From the NCBI GenBank assembly GCA_963853835.1, contig OY970829.1, positions 34,436,020 through 34,500,019 on the forward strand: a stretch of DNA of 64,000 nucleotides, written 5' to 3'. Within the stretch, counting starts at the first letter, position 1, and each line of letters opens with the position of its first letter. Made by a program: the position numbers and the translations under genes. The notes under the pieces were generated by a model. The model ran no database searches. It saw only the letters and a list, made by a program, of their open reading frames with translations, and was not told the DNA's origin. The DNA is from Calendula officinalis (taxonomy: Eukaryota; Streptophyta; Magnoliopsida; Asterales; Asteraceae). Below are positions 1 to 11,725 of the stretch, in pieces.

Positions 1-228
1 TATGTCCCGCTCTTTATTATCTTATACACCAACAGTGTTGCATGCTAGGAAGGCTAAACATGTGCTAAGGGGCCAAACGGCCCAACCGTGCGCCACCCCC
101 CGTCTCCTAGCCCCGGCAGGCCCACGTCGCCACGCCCTCCCCCGCACGCTCGTCCCCTTGTTCACGCACCACCCACGGTCGCAAGCGTGACAACTTCGGG
201 ACGCAGGGAAAAAAACGAAACAAAAAGA

Positions 229-347
229 GGGGTGCAACACGAGGACTTCCAAGGGGGTCACCCATCCTAGTAGTACTCTCGCCCAAGCACGCTTAACTGC
301 TGAGTTCTGATGGGATCCGATGCAATAGTGCTGGTATGATCGCACCC
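229..347 (-). rRNA. 5S rRNA copy 1, class A1
   Basis: 119 nt. A23T, C28T, C47A, G75C, G97T. G97T falls in the C box. Confidence 0.94.
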
Positions 348-579
348 GAAATATGTCCCGCTCTTTATTATCTTATACACCAACAGTGTTGCATGCTAGA
401 AAGGCTAAACATGTGCTAAGGAGCCAAACGGCCCAACCGTGCGCCACCCCCCGTCTCCTAGCCCCGACAGGCCCACGTCCCCACGCCCTCCCCCGCACGC
501 TCGTCCCCTTGTTCACGCACCACCCACGGTCGCAACCGTGACCACTTCGGGACGCAGGGAAAAAAACGAAACAAAAAGA

Positions 580-698
580 GGGGTGCAACACGAGGACTTC
601 CCAGGGGGTCACCCATCCTAGTACTACTCTCGCCCAAGCACGCTTAACTGCGGAGTTCTGATGGGATCCGGTGAATTAGTGCTGTTATGATCGCACCC
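580..698 (-). rRNA. 5S rRNA copy 2, class A2
   Basis: 119 nt. C14A and G25T, the two marks of class A2; internal promoter at consensus. Confidence 0.95.
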
Positions 699-932
699 GA
701 AATATGTCCCGCTCTTTATTATCTTATACACCAACAGTGATGCATGCTTGGAAGGCTAAACATGTGCTAAGGGGCCAAACGGCCCAACCGTGCGCCACCC
801 CCCGTCTCCTAGCCCCGGCAGGCCCACGTCGCCACGCCCTCCCCCGCACGCTCGTCCCCTTGTTCACGCACCACCCACGGTCGCAACCGTGACCACTTCG
901 GGACGCAGGAAAAAAAAAACGAAACAAAAAGA

Positions 933-1051
933 GGGGTGCAACACGAGGACTTCCAAGGGGGTCACCCATCCTAGTACTACTCTCGTCCAAGCACGCTTAG
1001 CTGCGGAGTTCTGATGGGATCCGATGCATTAGTGCTGGTATGATCGCACCC
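933..1051 (-). rRNA. 5S rRNA copy 3, class A3
   Basis: 119 nt. C28T, T52C (A box), G66A, G97T (C box). The distal T run is 9 bases. Confidence 0.94.
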
Positions 1052-1269
1052 GAAATATGTCCCGCTCTTTATTATCTTATACACCAACAGTGTTGCATGC
1101 TAGGAAGGCTAAACATGTGCTAAGGAGCCAAACGGCCCAACCGTGCGCCACCCGCCGTCTCCTAGCCCCGGCAGGCCCACGTTCCCACGCACGTCTCCTT
1201 GTTCACGCACCACCCACGGTCGCAACCGTGACAACCCCGGGACGCAGGGGAAAAAACGAAACAAAAAGA

Positions 1270-1388
1270 GGGGTGCAACACGAGGACTTCCAAGGGGGTC
1301 ACCCATCCTAGTACTACTCTCGCCCAAGCACGCTTAACTGCGGAGTTCTGATGGGATCCGGTGCATTAGTGCTGGTATGATCGCACCG
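1270..1388 (-). rRNA. 5S rRNA copy 4, class A4
   Basis: 119 nt in a 337-bp unit. G1C and G97T; the -1 base is also changed. Confidence 0.94.
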
Positions 1389-1620
1389 AAAATATGTCCC
1401 GCTCTTTATTATCTTATACACCAACAGTGTTGCATGCTAGGAAGGCTAAACATGTGCTAAGGAGCCAAACGGCCCAACCGTGCGCCACCCGCCGTCTCCG
1501 AGCCCCGGCAGGCCCACGTTCCCACGCCCTCCCCCGCACACCCGTCCCCTTGTTCACGCACCACCCACGGTCGCAACCGTGACCACCCCGGGACGCAGGG
1601 GAAAAAACGAAACAAAAAGA

Positions 1621-1739
1621 GGGGTGCAACACGAGGACTTCCCAGGGGGTCACCCATCCTAGTACTACTCTCGCCCAAGCACGCTTAACTGCGGAGTTCT
1701 GACGGGATCCGGTGCATTAGTGCTAGTATGATCGCACCC
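1621..1739 (-). rRNA. 5S rRNA copy 5, class A5
   Basis: 119 nt. C15T and A37G. Confidence 0.95.
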
Positions 1740-1972
1740 GAAATATGTCCCGCTCTTTATTATATTATACACCAACAGTGTTGCATGCTAGGAAGGCTAA
1801 ACATGTGCTAAGGGGCCAAACGGCCCAACCGTGCGCCACCCCCCGTCTCCTAGCCCCGGCAGGCCCACGTCGCTACGCCCTCCCCCGCACGCTCGTCCCC
1901 TTGTTCACGCACCACCCACGGTCACAACCGTGACCACCCCGGGACGCAGGGAAAAAAAGCGAAACAAAAAGA

Positions 1973-2091
1973 GGGGTGCAACACGAGGACTTCCAAGGGG
2001 GTCACCCATCCTAGTACTACTCTCGTCCAAGCACGCTTAACTGCGGAGTTCTGATGGGATCCGGTGCATTAGTGCTGGTATGATCGCACCC
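1973..2091 (-). rRNA. 5S rRNA copy 6, class A6
   Basis: 119 nt. G66A and G97T; unlike other A6 genes it keeps C28. Confidence 0.95.
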
Positions 2092-2324
2092 GAAATATGT
2101 CCCGCTCTTTATTATATTATACACCAACAGTGTTGCATGCTAGGAAGGCTAAACATGTGCTAAGGGGCCAAACGGCCCAACCGTGCGCCACCCGCTGTCT
2201 CCTAGCCCCGGCAGGCCCACGTCCCCACGCCCTCCCCCGCACGCTCGTCCCCTTGTTCACGCACCACCCACGGTCGCAATCGTGACCACCCCGTGACACA
2301 GGGGAAAAAAACAAAACAAAAAGA

Positions 2325-2443
2325 GGGGTGCAACACGAGGACTTCCCAGGGGGTCACCAATCCTAGTACTACTCTCGCCCAAGCACGCTTAACTGCGGAG
2401 TTCTGATGGGATCCGGTGCATTAGTGCTGGTATGATCGCACCC
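2325..2443 (-). rRNA. 5S rRNA copy 7, class D
   Basis: 119 nt. G85T in the C box, shared only with copy 9. Confidence 0.94.
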
Positions 2444-2662
2444 GAAATATGTCCCGCTCTTTATTATATTATACACCAACAGTGTTGCATGCTAGGAAGG
2501 CTAAACATGTGCTAAGGAGCAAAACGACCCAACCGTCTCCTAGCCCCGGCAGGCCCATGTCCTCACGCCCTCCCCTGCACGCCCGTCCCCTTGTTCACGC
2601 ACCAGCCACGGTCGCAACCGTGACCACCCCGGGATGCAGGGGAAAAAAACGAAACAAAAAGA

Positions 2663-2781
2663 GGGGTGCAAAACGAGGACTTCCCAGGGGGTCACCCATC
2701 CTAGTACTACTCTCGCCCAAGCACGCTTAACTGCGGAGTTCTGATGGGATCCGGTGCATTAGTGCTGGTATGATCGCACCC
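2663..2781 (-). rRNA. 5S rRNA copy 8, class D
   Basis: 119 nt in a 338-bp unit. G110T at the base of the terminal helix, shared only with copy 10. The -1 base is changed. Confidence 0.94.
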
Positions 2782-3013
2782 AAAATATATCCCGCTCTTT
2801 ATTATCTTATACACCAACAGTGTTGCATGCTAGGAAGGCTAAACATGTGCTAAGGGGCCAAACGGCCTAACCGTGCACCACCCGCCGTCTCCTAGCCCCG
2901 GCAGGCCCACGTCCCCACGCCCTCCCCCGCACGCTCGTCCCCTTGTTCACGCACCACCCACGGTCGCAACCGTGACCACCCCGTGACACAGGGAAAAAAA
3001 CAAAACAAAAAGA

Positions 3014-3132
3014 GGGGTGCAACACGAGGACTTCCCAGGGGGTCACCAATCCTAGTACTACTCTCGCCAAAGCACGCTTAACTGCGGAGTTCTAATGGGA
3101 TCCGGTGCATTAGTGCTGGTATGATCGCACCC
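3014..3132 (-). rRNA. 5S rRNA copy 9, class D
   Basis: 119 nt. C39T, G64T (A box) and G85T (C box). Confidence 0.93.
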
Positions 3133-3352
3133 GAAATATGTCCCGCTCTTTATTATCTTATACACCAACAGTGTTGAATGCTAGGAAGGCTAAACATGTG
3201 CTAAGGAGCAAAACGACCCAACCGTCTCCTAGCCCCGGCAGGCCCACGTCCTCACGCCCTCCCCCGCACGCCCGTCCCCTTGTTCACGCACCACTCACGG
3301 TCGCAACCGTGACCACCCCGGGACGCAGGGGGAAAAAAACGAAACAAAAAGA

Positions 3353-3471
3353 GGGGTGCAAAACGAGGACTTCCCAGGGGGTCACCCATCCTAGTACTAC
3401 TCTCGCCCAAGCACGCTTAACTGAGGAGTTCTGATGGGATCCGGTGCATTAGTGCTGGTATGATCGCACCC
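3353..3471 (-). rRNA. 5S rRNA copy 10, class D
   Basis: 119 nt in a 339-bp unit. G48T and G110T; -1 base changed. Confidence 0.94.
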
Positions 3472-3704
3472 AAAATATGTCCTGCTCTTTTTTATCTTAT
3501 ACACCAACAGTGTTGCATGCTAGGAAGGCTAAACATGTGCTAAGGGGCCAAACGGCCCAACCGTGCGCCACCCGCCGTCTCCTAGCCCCGACAGGCCCAC
3601 GTCCCCACGCCCTCCCCCGCACGCTCGTCCCCTTGTTCACGCAACACCCACGGTCGTAACTGTGACCACCCCGGGACGCAGGGGAAAAAAACGAAACAAA
3701 AAGA

Positions 3705-3823
3705 GAGGTGCAACACGAGGACTTCCCAGGGGGTCACCCATCCTAGTACTACTCTCGCCCAAGCACGCTTAACTGCGGAGTTCTGATGGGATCCGGTGCA
3801 TTAGTGCTGGTATGATCGCACCC
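3705..3823 (-). rRNA. 5S rRNA copy 11, class D
   Basis: 119 nt. Single change C118T at the 3' end, which would turn the G1 pair into a wobble. Confidence 0.95.
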
Positions 3824-4057
3824 GAAATATGTCCCGCTCTTTATTGTCTTATACACTAACCGTGTTGCATGCTAAGATGGCTAAACATGTGCTAAGGAGC
3901 CAAACGACCCAACCGTGCGCCACCCGCCGTCTCCTAGCCCCGGCAGGCCCACGTTCCCACGCCCTCACCCGCACACCCGTCCCCTTGTTCACGCACCACC
4001 CACGGTCGCAACCGTGACCACCCCGGGACGCAGGGGAAAAAAAACGAAACAAAAAGA

Positions 4058-4176
4058 GGGGTGCAACACGAGGAATTCCCAGGGGGTCACCCATCCTAGT
4101 TCTACTCTCGCCCAAGCACGCTTAACTGCGGAGTTCTGATGGGATCCGGTGCATTAGTGCTGGTATGATCGCACCC
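4058..4176 (-). rRNA. 5S rRNA copy 12, class D
   Basis: 119 nt. T76A and G102T. Confidence 0.94.
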
Positions 4177-4408
4177 GAAATATGTCCCGCTCTTTATTAT
4201 CTTATACACCAACAGTGTTGCATGCTAGGAAGGCTAAACATGTGCTAAGGAGCCAAACGGCCGAACCGTGCGCCACCCCCCGTCTCCTAGCCCCGGCAGG
4301 CCCACGTCGCCACGCCCTCCCCCGCACGCTCGTCCCCTTGTTCACGCACCACCCACGGTCGCAAGCGTGACAACTTCGGGACGCAGGGAAAAAAACGAAA
4401 CAAAAAGA

Positions 4409-4527
4409 GGGGTGCAACACGAGGACTTCCAAGGGGGTCACCCATCCTAGTAGTACTCTCGCCCAAGCACGCTTAACTGCTGAGTTCTGATGGGATCCGA
4501 TGCAATAGTGCTGGTATGATCGCACCC
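4409..4527 (-). rRNA. 5S rRNA copy 13, class A1
   Basis: 119 nt. Same five changes as copy 1: A23T, C28T, C47A, G75C, G97T. Confidence 0.94.
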
Positions 4528-4759
4528 GAAATATGTCCCGCTCTTTATTATCTTATACACCAACAGTGTTGCATGCTAGAAAGGCTAAACATGTGCTAAG
4601 GAGCCAAACGGCCCAACCGTGCGCCACCCCCCGTCTCCTAGCCCCGACAGGCCCACGTCCCCACGCCCTCCCCCGCACGCTCGTCCCCTTGTTCACGCAC
4701 CACCCACGGTCGCAACCGTGACCACTTCGGGACGCAGGGAAAAAAACGAAACAAAAAGA

Positions 4760-4878
4760 GGGGTGCAACACGAGGACTTCCCAGGGGGTCACCCATCCTA
4801 GTACTACTATCGCCCAAGCACGCTTAACTGCGGAGTTCTGATGGGATCCGGTGAATTAGTGCTGTTATGATCGCACCC
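4760..4878 (-). rRNA. 5S rRNA copy 14, class A2
   Basis: 119 nt. C14A, G25T plus G70T in the intermediate element, shared only with copy 25. Confidence 0.94.
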
Positions 4879-5111
4879 GAAATATGTCCCGCTCTTTATT
4901 ATCTTATACACCAACAGTGATGCATGCTTGGAAGGCTAAACATGTGCTAAGGGGCCAAACGGCCCAACCGTGCGCCACCCCCCGTCTCCTAGCCCCGGCA
5001 GGCCCACGTCGCCACGCCCTCCCCCGCACGCTCGTCCCCTTGTTCACGCACCACCCACGGTCGCAACCGTGACCACTTCGGGACGCAGGAAAAAAAAACG
5101 AAACAAAAAGA

Positions 5112-5230
5112 GGGGTGCAACACGAGGACTTCCAAGGGGGTCACCCATCCTAGTACTACTCTCGTCCAAGCACGCTTAGCTGCGGAGTTCTGATGGGATC
5201 CGATGCATTAGTGCTGGTATGATCGCACCC
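5112..5230 (-). rRNA. 5S rRNA copy 15, class A3
   Basis: 119 nt. C28T, T52C, G66A, G97T. Confidence 0.94.
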
Positions 5231-5448
5231 GAAATATGTCCCGCTCTTTATTATCTTATACACCAACAGTGTTGCATGCTAGGAAGGCTAAACATGTGCT
5301 AAGGAGCCAAACGGCCCAACCGTGCGCCACCCGCCGTCTCCTAGCCCCGGCAGGCCCACGTTCCCACGCACGTCTCCTTGTTCACGCACCACCCACGGTC
5401 GCAACCGTGACCACCCCGGGACGCAGGGGAAAAAACGAAACAAAAAGA

Positions 5449-5567
5449 GGGGTGCAACACGAGGACTTCCAAGGGGGTCACCCATCCTAGTACTACTCTC
5501 GCCCAAGCACGCTTAACTGCGGAGTTCTGATGGGATCCGGTGCATTAGTGCTGGTATGATCGCACCG
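5449..5567 (-). rRNA. 5S rRNA copy 16, class A4
   Basis: 119 nt. G1C and G97T; -1 base changed as in copies 4 and 27. Confidence 0.94.
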
Positions 5568-5799
5568 AAAATATGTCCCGCTCTTTATTATCTTATACAC
5601 CAACAGTGTTGCATGCTAGGAAGGCTAAACATGTGCTAAGGAGCCAAACGGCCCAACCGTGCGCCACCCGCCGTCTCCGAGCCCCGGCAGGCCCACGTTC
5701 CCACGCCCTCCCCCGCACACCCGTCCCCTTGTTCACGCACCACCCACGGTCGCAACCGTGACCACCCCGGGACGCAGGGGAAAAAACGAAACAAAAAGA

Positions 5800-5918
5800 G
5801 GGGTGCAACACGAGGACTTCCCAGGGGGTCACCCATCCTAGTACTACTCTCGCCCAAGCACGCTTAACTGCGGAGTTCTGACGGGATCCGGTGCATTAGT
5901 GCTGGTATGATCGCACCC
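5800..5918 (-). rRNA. 5S rRNA copy 17, class A5
   Basis: 119 nt. A37G only. Confidence 0.95.
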
Positions 5919-6151
5919 GAAATATGTCCCGCTCTTTATTATATTATACACCAACAGTGTTGCATGCTAGGAAGGCTAAACATGTGCTAAGGGGCCAAAC
6001 GGCCCAACCGTGCGCCACCCCCCGTCTCCTAGCCCCGGCAGGCCCACGTCGCTACGCCCTCCCCCGCACGCTCGTCCCCTTGTTCACGCATCACCCACGG
6101 TCGCAACCGTGACCACCCCGGGACGCAGGGAAAAAAAGCGAAACAAAAAGA

Positions 6152-6270
6152 GGGGTGCAACACGAGGACTTCCAAGGGGGTCACCCATCCTAGTACTACT
6201 CTCGTCCAAGCACGCTTAACTGCGGAGTTCTGATGGGATCCGATGCATTAGTGCTGGTATGATCGCACCC
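6152..6270 (-). rRNA. 5S rRNA copy 18, class A6
   Basis: 119 nt. C28T, G66A, G97T. Confidence 0.94.
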
Positions 6271-6488
6271 GAAATATGTCCCGCTCTTTATTATCTTATA
6301 CACCAACAGTGTTGCATGCTAGGAAGGCTAAACATGTGCTAAGGAGCCAAACGGCCCAACCGTGCGCCACCCGCCGTCTCCTAGCCCCGGCAGGCTCATG
6401 TTCCCACGCCCGTCTCCTTGTTCACGCACCACCCACGGTCGCAACCGTGACCACCCCGGGACGCAGGGGAAAAAACGAAACAAAAAGA

Positions 6489-6606
6489 GGGGTGCAACAC
6501 GAGGACTTCCCAGGGGTCACCCATCCTAGTACTACTCTCGCCCAAGCACGCTTAACTGCGGAGTTCTGATGGGATCCGGTGCATTAGTGCTGGTATGATC
6601 GCACCG
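6489..6606 (-). rRNA. 5S rRNA copy 19, class A7
   Basis: 118 nt: one C is missing from the C-box run nt 91-95. Also G1C. Unit 336 bp. Confidence 0.93.
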
Positions 6607-6839
6607 GAAATATGTCCCGCTCTTTATTATCTTATACACCAACAGTGTTGCATGCTAGGAAGGCTAAACATGTGCTAAGGAGCCAAACGGCCCAACCGTG
6701 CGCCACCCGCCGTCTCCGAGCCCCGGCAGGCCCACGTTCCCAGGCCCTCCCCCGCACACCCGTCCCCTTGTTCACGCACCACCCACGGTCACAACCGTGA
6801 CTACCCCGGGACGCAGGGGGAAAAAACGAAACAAAAAGA

Positions 6840-6958
6840 GGGGTGCAACACGAGGACTTCCCAGGGGGTCACCCATCCTAGTACTACTCTCGCCCAAGCA
6901 CGCTTAACTGCGGAGTTCTGATGGGATCCGGTGCATTAGTGCTGGTATGATCGCACAC
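6840..6958 (-). rRNA. 5S rRNA copy 20, class A8
   Basis: 119 nt. G2T, disturbing the second pair of the terminal helix. Confidence 0.95.
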
Positions 6959-7189
6959 AAAATATGTCCCGCTCTTTATTATCTTATACACCAACAGTGT
7001 TGCATGCTAGAAGGCTAAACATGTGCTAAGGAGCCAACGGCCCAACCGTGCGCCACCCGCCGTCTCCTAGCCCCGGCAGGCCCACGTCCCCACGCCCTCC
7101 CCCGCACACCCGTCCCCTTGTTCACGCACCACCCACGGTCGCAACCGTGACCACCCCGGGACGCAGGGGAAAAAAACGAAACAAAAAGA

Positions 7190-7308
7190 GGGGTGCAACA
7201 CGAGGACTTCCAAGGGGGTCACCCATCCTAGTACTACTCTCGCCCAAGCACGCTTAACTGCGGAGTTCTGATGGGATCCGGTGCATTAGTGCTGGTATGA
7301 TCGGACCC
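7190..7308 (-). rRNA. 5S rRNA copy 21, class A9
   Basis: 119 nt. G5C and G97T. Confidence 0.94.
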
Positions 7309-7541
7309 GAAATATGTCCCGCTCTTTATTATCTTATACACCAACAGTGTTGCATGCTAGGAAGGCTAAACATGTGCTAAGGAGCCAAACGGCCAAACCG
7401 TGCGCCACCCGCCGTCTCCTAGCCCCGGCAGGCCCACGTCCCCACGCCCTCCCCCGCACGCCCGTCCCATTGTTCACGCACCACCCACGGTCGCAACCGT
7501 GACCACCCCGGGACGTAGGGGAACAAAACGAAACAAAAAGA

Positions 7542-7660
7542 GGGGTGCAACACGAGGACTTCCCAGGGGGTCACCCATCCTAGTACTACTCTCGCACAAG
7601 CACGCTTAACTGCGGAGTTCTGATGGGATCCGGTGCATTAGTGCTGGTATGATGGCACCC
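7542..7660 (-). rRNA. 5S rRNA copy 22, class A10
   Basis: 119 nt. G7C and G65T. The distal T run is interrupted ('gaacaaaacg'). Confidence 0.94.
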
Positions 7661-7892
7661 GAAATATGGCCCGCTCTTTATTATCTTATACACCAACAGT
7701 GTTGCATGCTAGGAAGGCTAAACATGTGCTAAGGAGCCAAACGGCCGAACCGTGCGCCACCCCCCGTCTCCTAGCCCCGGCAGGCCCACGTCCCCACGCC
7801 CTCCCCCGCACGCTCGTCCCATTGTTCACGCACCACCCACGGTCGCAACCGTGACCACTTCGGGACGCAGGGAAAAAAACGAAACAAAAAGA

Positions 7893-8009
7893 GGGGTGCA
7901 ACACGAGGACTTCCCAGGGGTCACCCATCCTAGTACTACTCTCGCCCAAGCACGCTTAACTGCGGAGTTCTGATGGGATCCGATGCCTTAGTGCTGGTAT
8001 GATCGCACC
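7893..8009 (-). rRNA. 5S rRNA copy 23, class E
   Basis: 117 nt: one C lost from nt 91-95 and one base lost at the 5' end. T24G and C28T. The same allele recurs at 20191. Confidence 0.92.
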
Positions 8010-8241
8010 GACATATGTCCCGCTCTTTATTATCTTATACACCAACAGTGTTGCATGCTAGGAAGGCTAAACATGTGCTAAGGGGCCAAACGGCCCAACC
8101 GTGCGCCACCCCCCGTCTCCTAGCCCCGGCAGGCCCACGTCGCCACGCCCTCCCCCGCACGCTCGTCCCCTTGTTCACGCACCACCCACGGTCGCAAGCG
8201 TGACAACTTCGGGACGCAGGGAAAAAAACGAAACAAAAAGA

Positions 8242-8360
8242 GGGGTGCAACACGAGGACTTCCAAGGGGGTCACCCATCCTAGTAGTACTCTCGCCCAAG
8301 CACGCTTAACTGCTGAGTTCTGATGGGATCCGATGCAATAGTGCTGGTATGATCGCACCC
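8242..8360 (-). rRNA. 5S rRNA copy 24, class A1
   Basis: 119 nt. A23T, C28T, C47A, G75C, G97T. Confidence 0.94.
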
Positions 8361-8592
8361 GAAATATGTCCCGCTCTTTATTATCTTATACACCAACAGT
8401 GTTGCATGCTAGAAAGGCTAAACATGTGCTAAGGAGCCAAACGGCCCAACCGTGCGCCACCCCCCGTCTCCTAGCCCCGACAGGCCCACGTCCCCACGCC
8501 CTCCCCCGCACGCTCGTCCCCTTGTTCACGCACCACCCACGGTCGCAACCGTGACCACTTCGGGACGCAGGGAAAAAAACGAAACAAAAAGA

Positions 8593-8711
8593 GGGGTGCA
8601 ACACGAGGACTTCCCAGGGGGTCACCCATCCTAGTACTACTATCGCCCAAGCACGCTTAACTGCGGAGTTCTGATGGGATCCGGTGAATTAGTGCTGTTA
8701 TGATCGCACCC
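8593..8711 (-). rRNA. 5S rRNA copy 25, class A2
   Basis: 119 nt. C14A, G25T, G70T; partner of copy 14. Confidence 0.94.
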
Positions 8712-8944
8712 GAAATATGTCCCGCTCTTTATTATCTTATACACCAACAGTGATGCATGCTTGGAAGGCTAAACATGTGCTAAGGGGCCAAACGGCCCAA
8801 CCGTGCGCCACCCCCCGTCTCCTAGCCCCGGCAGGCCCACGTCGCCACGCCCTCCCCCGCACGCTCGTCCCCTTGTTCACGCACCACCCACGGTCGCAAC
8901 CGTGACCACTTCGGGACGCAGGAAAAAAAAACGAAACAAAAAGA

Positions 8945-9063
8945 GGGGTGCAACACGAGGACTTCCAAGGGGGTCACCCATCCTAGTACTACTCTCGTCC
9001 AAGCACGCTTAGCTGCGGAGTTCTGATGGGATCCGATGCATTAGTGCTGGTATGATCGCACCC
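8945..9063 (-). rRNA. 5S rRNA copy 26, class A3
   Basis: 119 nt. C28T, T52C, G66A, G97T. Confidence 0.94.
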
Positions 9064-9281
9064 GAAATATGTCCCGCTCTTTATTATCTTATACACCAAC
9101 AGTGTTGCATGCTAGGAAGGCTAAACATGTGCTAAGGAGCCAAACGGCCCAACCGTGCGCCACCCGCCGTCTCCTAGCCCCGGCAGGCCCACGTTCCCAC
9201 GCACGTCTCCTTGTTCACGCACCACCCACGGTCGCAACCGTGACCACCCCGGGACGCAGGGGAAAAAACGAAACAAAAAGA

Positions 9282-9400
9282 GGGGTGCAACACGAGGACT
9301 TCCAAGGGGGTCACCCATCCTAGTACTACTCTCGCCCAAGCACGCTTAACTGCGGAGTTCTGATGGGATCCGGTGCATTAGTGCTGGTATGATCGCACCG
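9282..9400 (-). rRNA. 5S rRNA copy 27, class A4
   Basis: 119 nt. G1C, G97T. Confidence 0.94.
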
Positions 9401-9632
9401 AAAATATGTCCCGCTCTTTATTATCTTATACACCAACAGTGTTGCATGCTAGGAAGGCTAAACATGTGCTAAGGAGCCAAACGGCCCAACCGTGCGCCAC
9501 CCGCCGTCTCCGAGCCCCGGCAGGCCCACGTTCCCACGCCCTCCCCCGCACACCCGTCCCCTTGTTCACGCACCACCCACGGTCGCAACCGTGACCACCC
9601 CGGGACGCAGGGGAAAAAACGAAACAAAAAGA

Positions 9633-9751
9633 GGGGTGCAACACGAGGACTTCCCAGGGGGTCACCCATCCTAGTACTACTCTCGCCCAAGCACGCTTAA
9701 CTGCGGAGTTCTGACGGGATCCGGTGCATTAGTGCTGGTATGATCGCACCC
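9633..9751 (-). rRNA. 5S rRNA copy 28, class A5
   Basis: 119 nt. A37G only. Confidence 0.95.
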
Positions 9752-9984
9752 GAAATATGTCCCGCTCTTTATTATATTATACACCAACAGTGTTGCATGC
9801 TAGGAAGGCTAAACATGTGCTAAGGGGCCAAACGGCCCAACCGTGCGCCACCCCCCGTCTCCTAGCCCCGGCAGGCCCACGTCGCTACGCCCTCCCCCGC
9901 ACGCTCGTCCCCTTGTTCACGCACCACCCACGGTCGCAACCGTGACCACCCCGGGACGCAGGGAAAAAAAGCGAAACAAAAAGA

Positions 9985-10103
9985 GGGGTGCAACACGAGG
10001 ACTTCCAAGGGGGTCACCCATCCTAGTACTACTCTCGTCCAAGCACGCTTAACTGCGGAGTTCTGATGGGATCCGATGCATTAGTGCTGGTATGATCGCA
10101 CCC
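9985..10103 (-). rRNA. 5S rRNA copy 29, class A6
   Basis: 119 nt. C28T, G66A, G97T. Confidence 0.94.
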
Positions 10104-10321
10104 GAAATATGTCCCGCTCTTTATTATCTTATACACCAACAGTGTTGCATGCTAGGAAGGCTAAACATGTGCTAAGGAGCCAAACGGCCCAACCGTGCGC
10201 CACCCGCCGTCTCCTAGCCCCGGCAGGCTCATGTTCCCACGCCCGTCTCCTTGTTCACGCACCACCCACGGTCGCAACCGTGACCACCCCGGGACGCAGG
10301 GGAAAAAACGAAACAAAAAGA

Positions 10322-10439
10322 GGGGTGCAACACGAGGACTTCCCAGGGGTCACCCATCCTAGTACTACTCTCGCCCAAGCACGCTTAACTGCGGAGTTCT
10401 GATGGGATCCGGTGCATTAGTGCTGGTATGATCGCACCG
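10322..10439 (-). rRNA. 5S rRNA copy 30, class A7
   Basis: 118 nt; same lost C (nt 91-95) and G1C as copy 19. Confidence 0.93.
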
Positions 10440-10672
10440 GAAATATGTCCCGCTCTTTATTATCTTATACACCAACAGTGTTGCATGCTAGGAAGGCTAA
10501 ACATGTGCTAAGGAGCCAAACGGCCCAACCGTGCGCCACCCGCCGTCTCCGAGCCCCGGCAGGCCCACGTTCCCAGGCCCTCCCCCGCACACCCGTCCCC
10601 TTGTTCACGCACCACCCACGGTCACAACCGTGACTACCCCGGGACGCAGGGGGAAAAAACGAAACAAAAAGA

Positions 10673-10791
10673 GGGGTGCAACACGAGGACTTCCCAGGGG
10701 GTCACCCATCCTAGTACTACTCTCGCCCAAGCACGCTTAACTGCGGAGTTCTGATGGGATCCGGTGCATTAGTGCTGGTATGATCGCACAC
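10673..10791 (-). rRNA. 5S rRNA copy 31, class A8
   Basis: 119 nt. G2T. Confidence 0.95.
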
Positions 10792-11022
10792 AAAATATGT
10801 CCCGCTCTTTATTATCTTATACACCAACAGTGTTGCATGCTAGAAGGCTAAACATGTGCTAAGGAGCCAACGGCCCAACCGTGCGCCACCCGCCGTCTCC
10901 TAGCCCCGGCAGGCCCACGTCCCCACGCCCTCCCCCGCACACCCGTCCCCTTGTTCACGCACCACCCACGGTCGCAACCGTGACCACCCCGGGACGCAGG
11001 GGAAAAAAACGAAACAAAAAGA

Positions 11023-11141
11023 GGGGTGCAACACGAGGACTTCCAAGGGGGTCACCCATCCTAGTACTACTCTCGCCCAAGCACGCTTAACTGCGGAGTT
11101 CTGATGGGATCCGGTGCATTAGTGCTGGTATGATCGGACCC
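11023..11141 (-). rRNA. 5S rRNA copy 32, class A9
   Basis: 119 nt. G5C, G97T. Confidence 0.94.
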
Positions 11142-11374
11142 GAAATATGTCCCGCTCTTTATTATCTTATACACCAACAGTGTTGCATGCTAGGAAGGCT
11201 AAACATGTGCTAAGGAGCCAAACGGCCAAACCGTGCGCCACCCGCCGTCTCCTAGCCCCGGCAGGCCCACGTCCCCACGCCCTCCCCCGCACGCCCGTCC
11301 CATTGTTCACGCACCACCCACGGTCGCAACCGTGACCACCCCGGGACGTAGGGGAAAAAAACGAAACAAAAAGA

Positions 11375-11493
11375 GGGGTGCAACACGAGGACTTCCCAGG
11401 GGGTCACCCATCCTAGTACTACTCTCGCACAAGCACGCTTAACTGCGGAGTTCTGATGGGATCCGGTGCATTAGTGCTGGTATGATGGCACCC
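11375..11493 (-). rRNA. 5S rRNA copy 33, class A10
   Basis: 119 nt. G7C, G65T as in copy 22, but with an unbroken distal T run. Confidence 0.94.
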
Positions 11494-11725
11494 GAAATAT
11501 GGCCCGCTCTTTATTATCTTATACACCAACAGTGTTGCAAGCTAGGAAGGCTAAACATGTGCTAAGGAGCCAAACGGCCCAACCGTGCGCCACCCGCCGT
11601 CTCCTAGCCCCGGCAGGCCCACGTTCCCACGCCCTCCCCCGCACGCCCGTCCCTTGTTCACGCACCACCCACGGTCGCAACCGTGACCACCCCGGGACGC
11701 AGGGGAAAAAAACGAAACAAAAAGA

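Larger units (their letters stand above)
1..2096 (-). repeat. HOR block A1-A6 (partial copy)
   Basis: Six consecutive units match, in order and in diagnostic substitutions, the first six units of the blocks starting at 4182, 8015, 20313 and 55277. The block departs from the others at 2097, where divergent D units follow instead of A7. Confidence 0.85.
2097..4181 (-). repeat. Divergent D units
   Basis: Six units (starts 2097, 2449, 2787, 3138, 3477, 3829) carry gene and spacer variants seen nowhere else in the window, including G85T, G110T and a spacer deletion of about 13-14 bp (units 2449 and 3138). The 2097/2787 and 2449/3138 pairs share variants, so a two-unit duplication occurred here as well. 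Confidence 0.75.
4182..7665 (-). repeat. HOR block A1-A10
   Basis: Ten units, repeated almost unchanged at 8015-11498 with an offset of 3,833 bp. The first unit is chimeric: up to the 'ggccgaacc' stretch it resembles the E unit at 7666, and after that it is A1. That is what unequal exchange between an E unit and an A1 unit would leave. Confidence 0.85.
8015..11498 (-). repeat. HOR block A1-A10 (second tandem copy)
   Basis: Tandem partner of 4182-7665. Shared private variants such as G70T in the A2 gene and G65T in the A10 gene show the duplication is recent compared with the other A blocks. It is followed by T and B1-B6, forming the longest regular HOR stretch together with 55277-61495. Confidence 0.85.
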
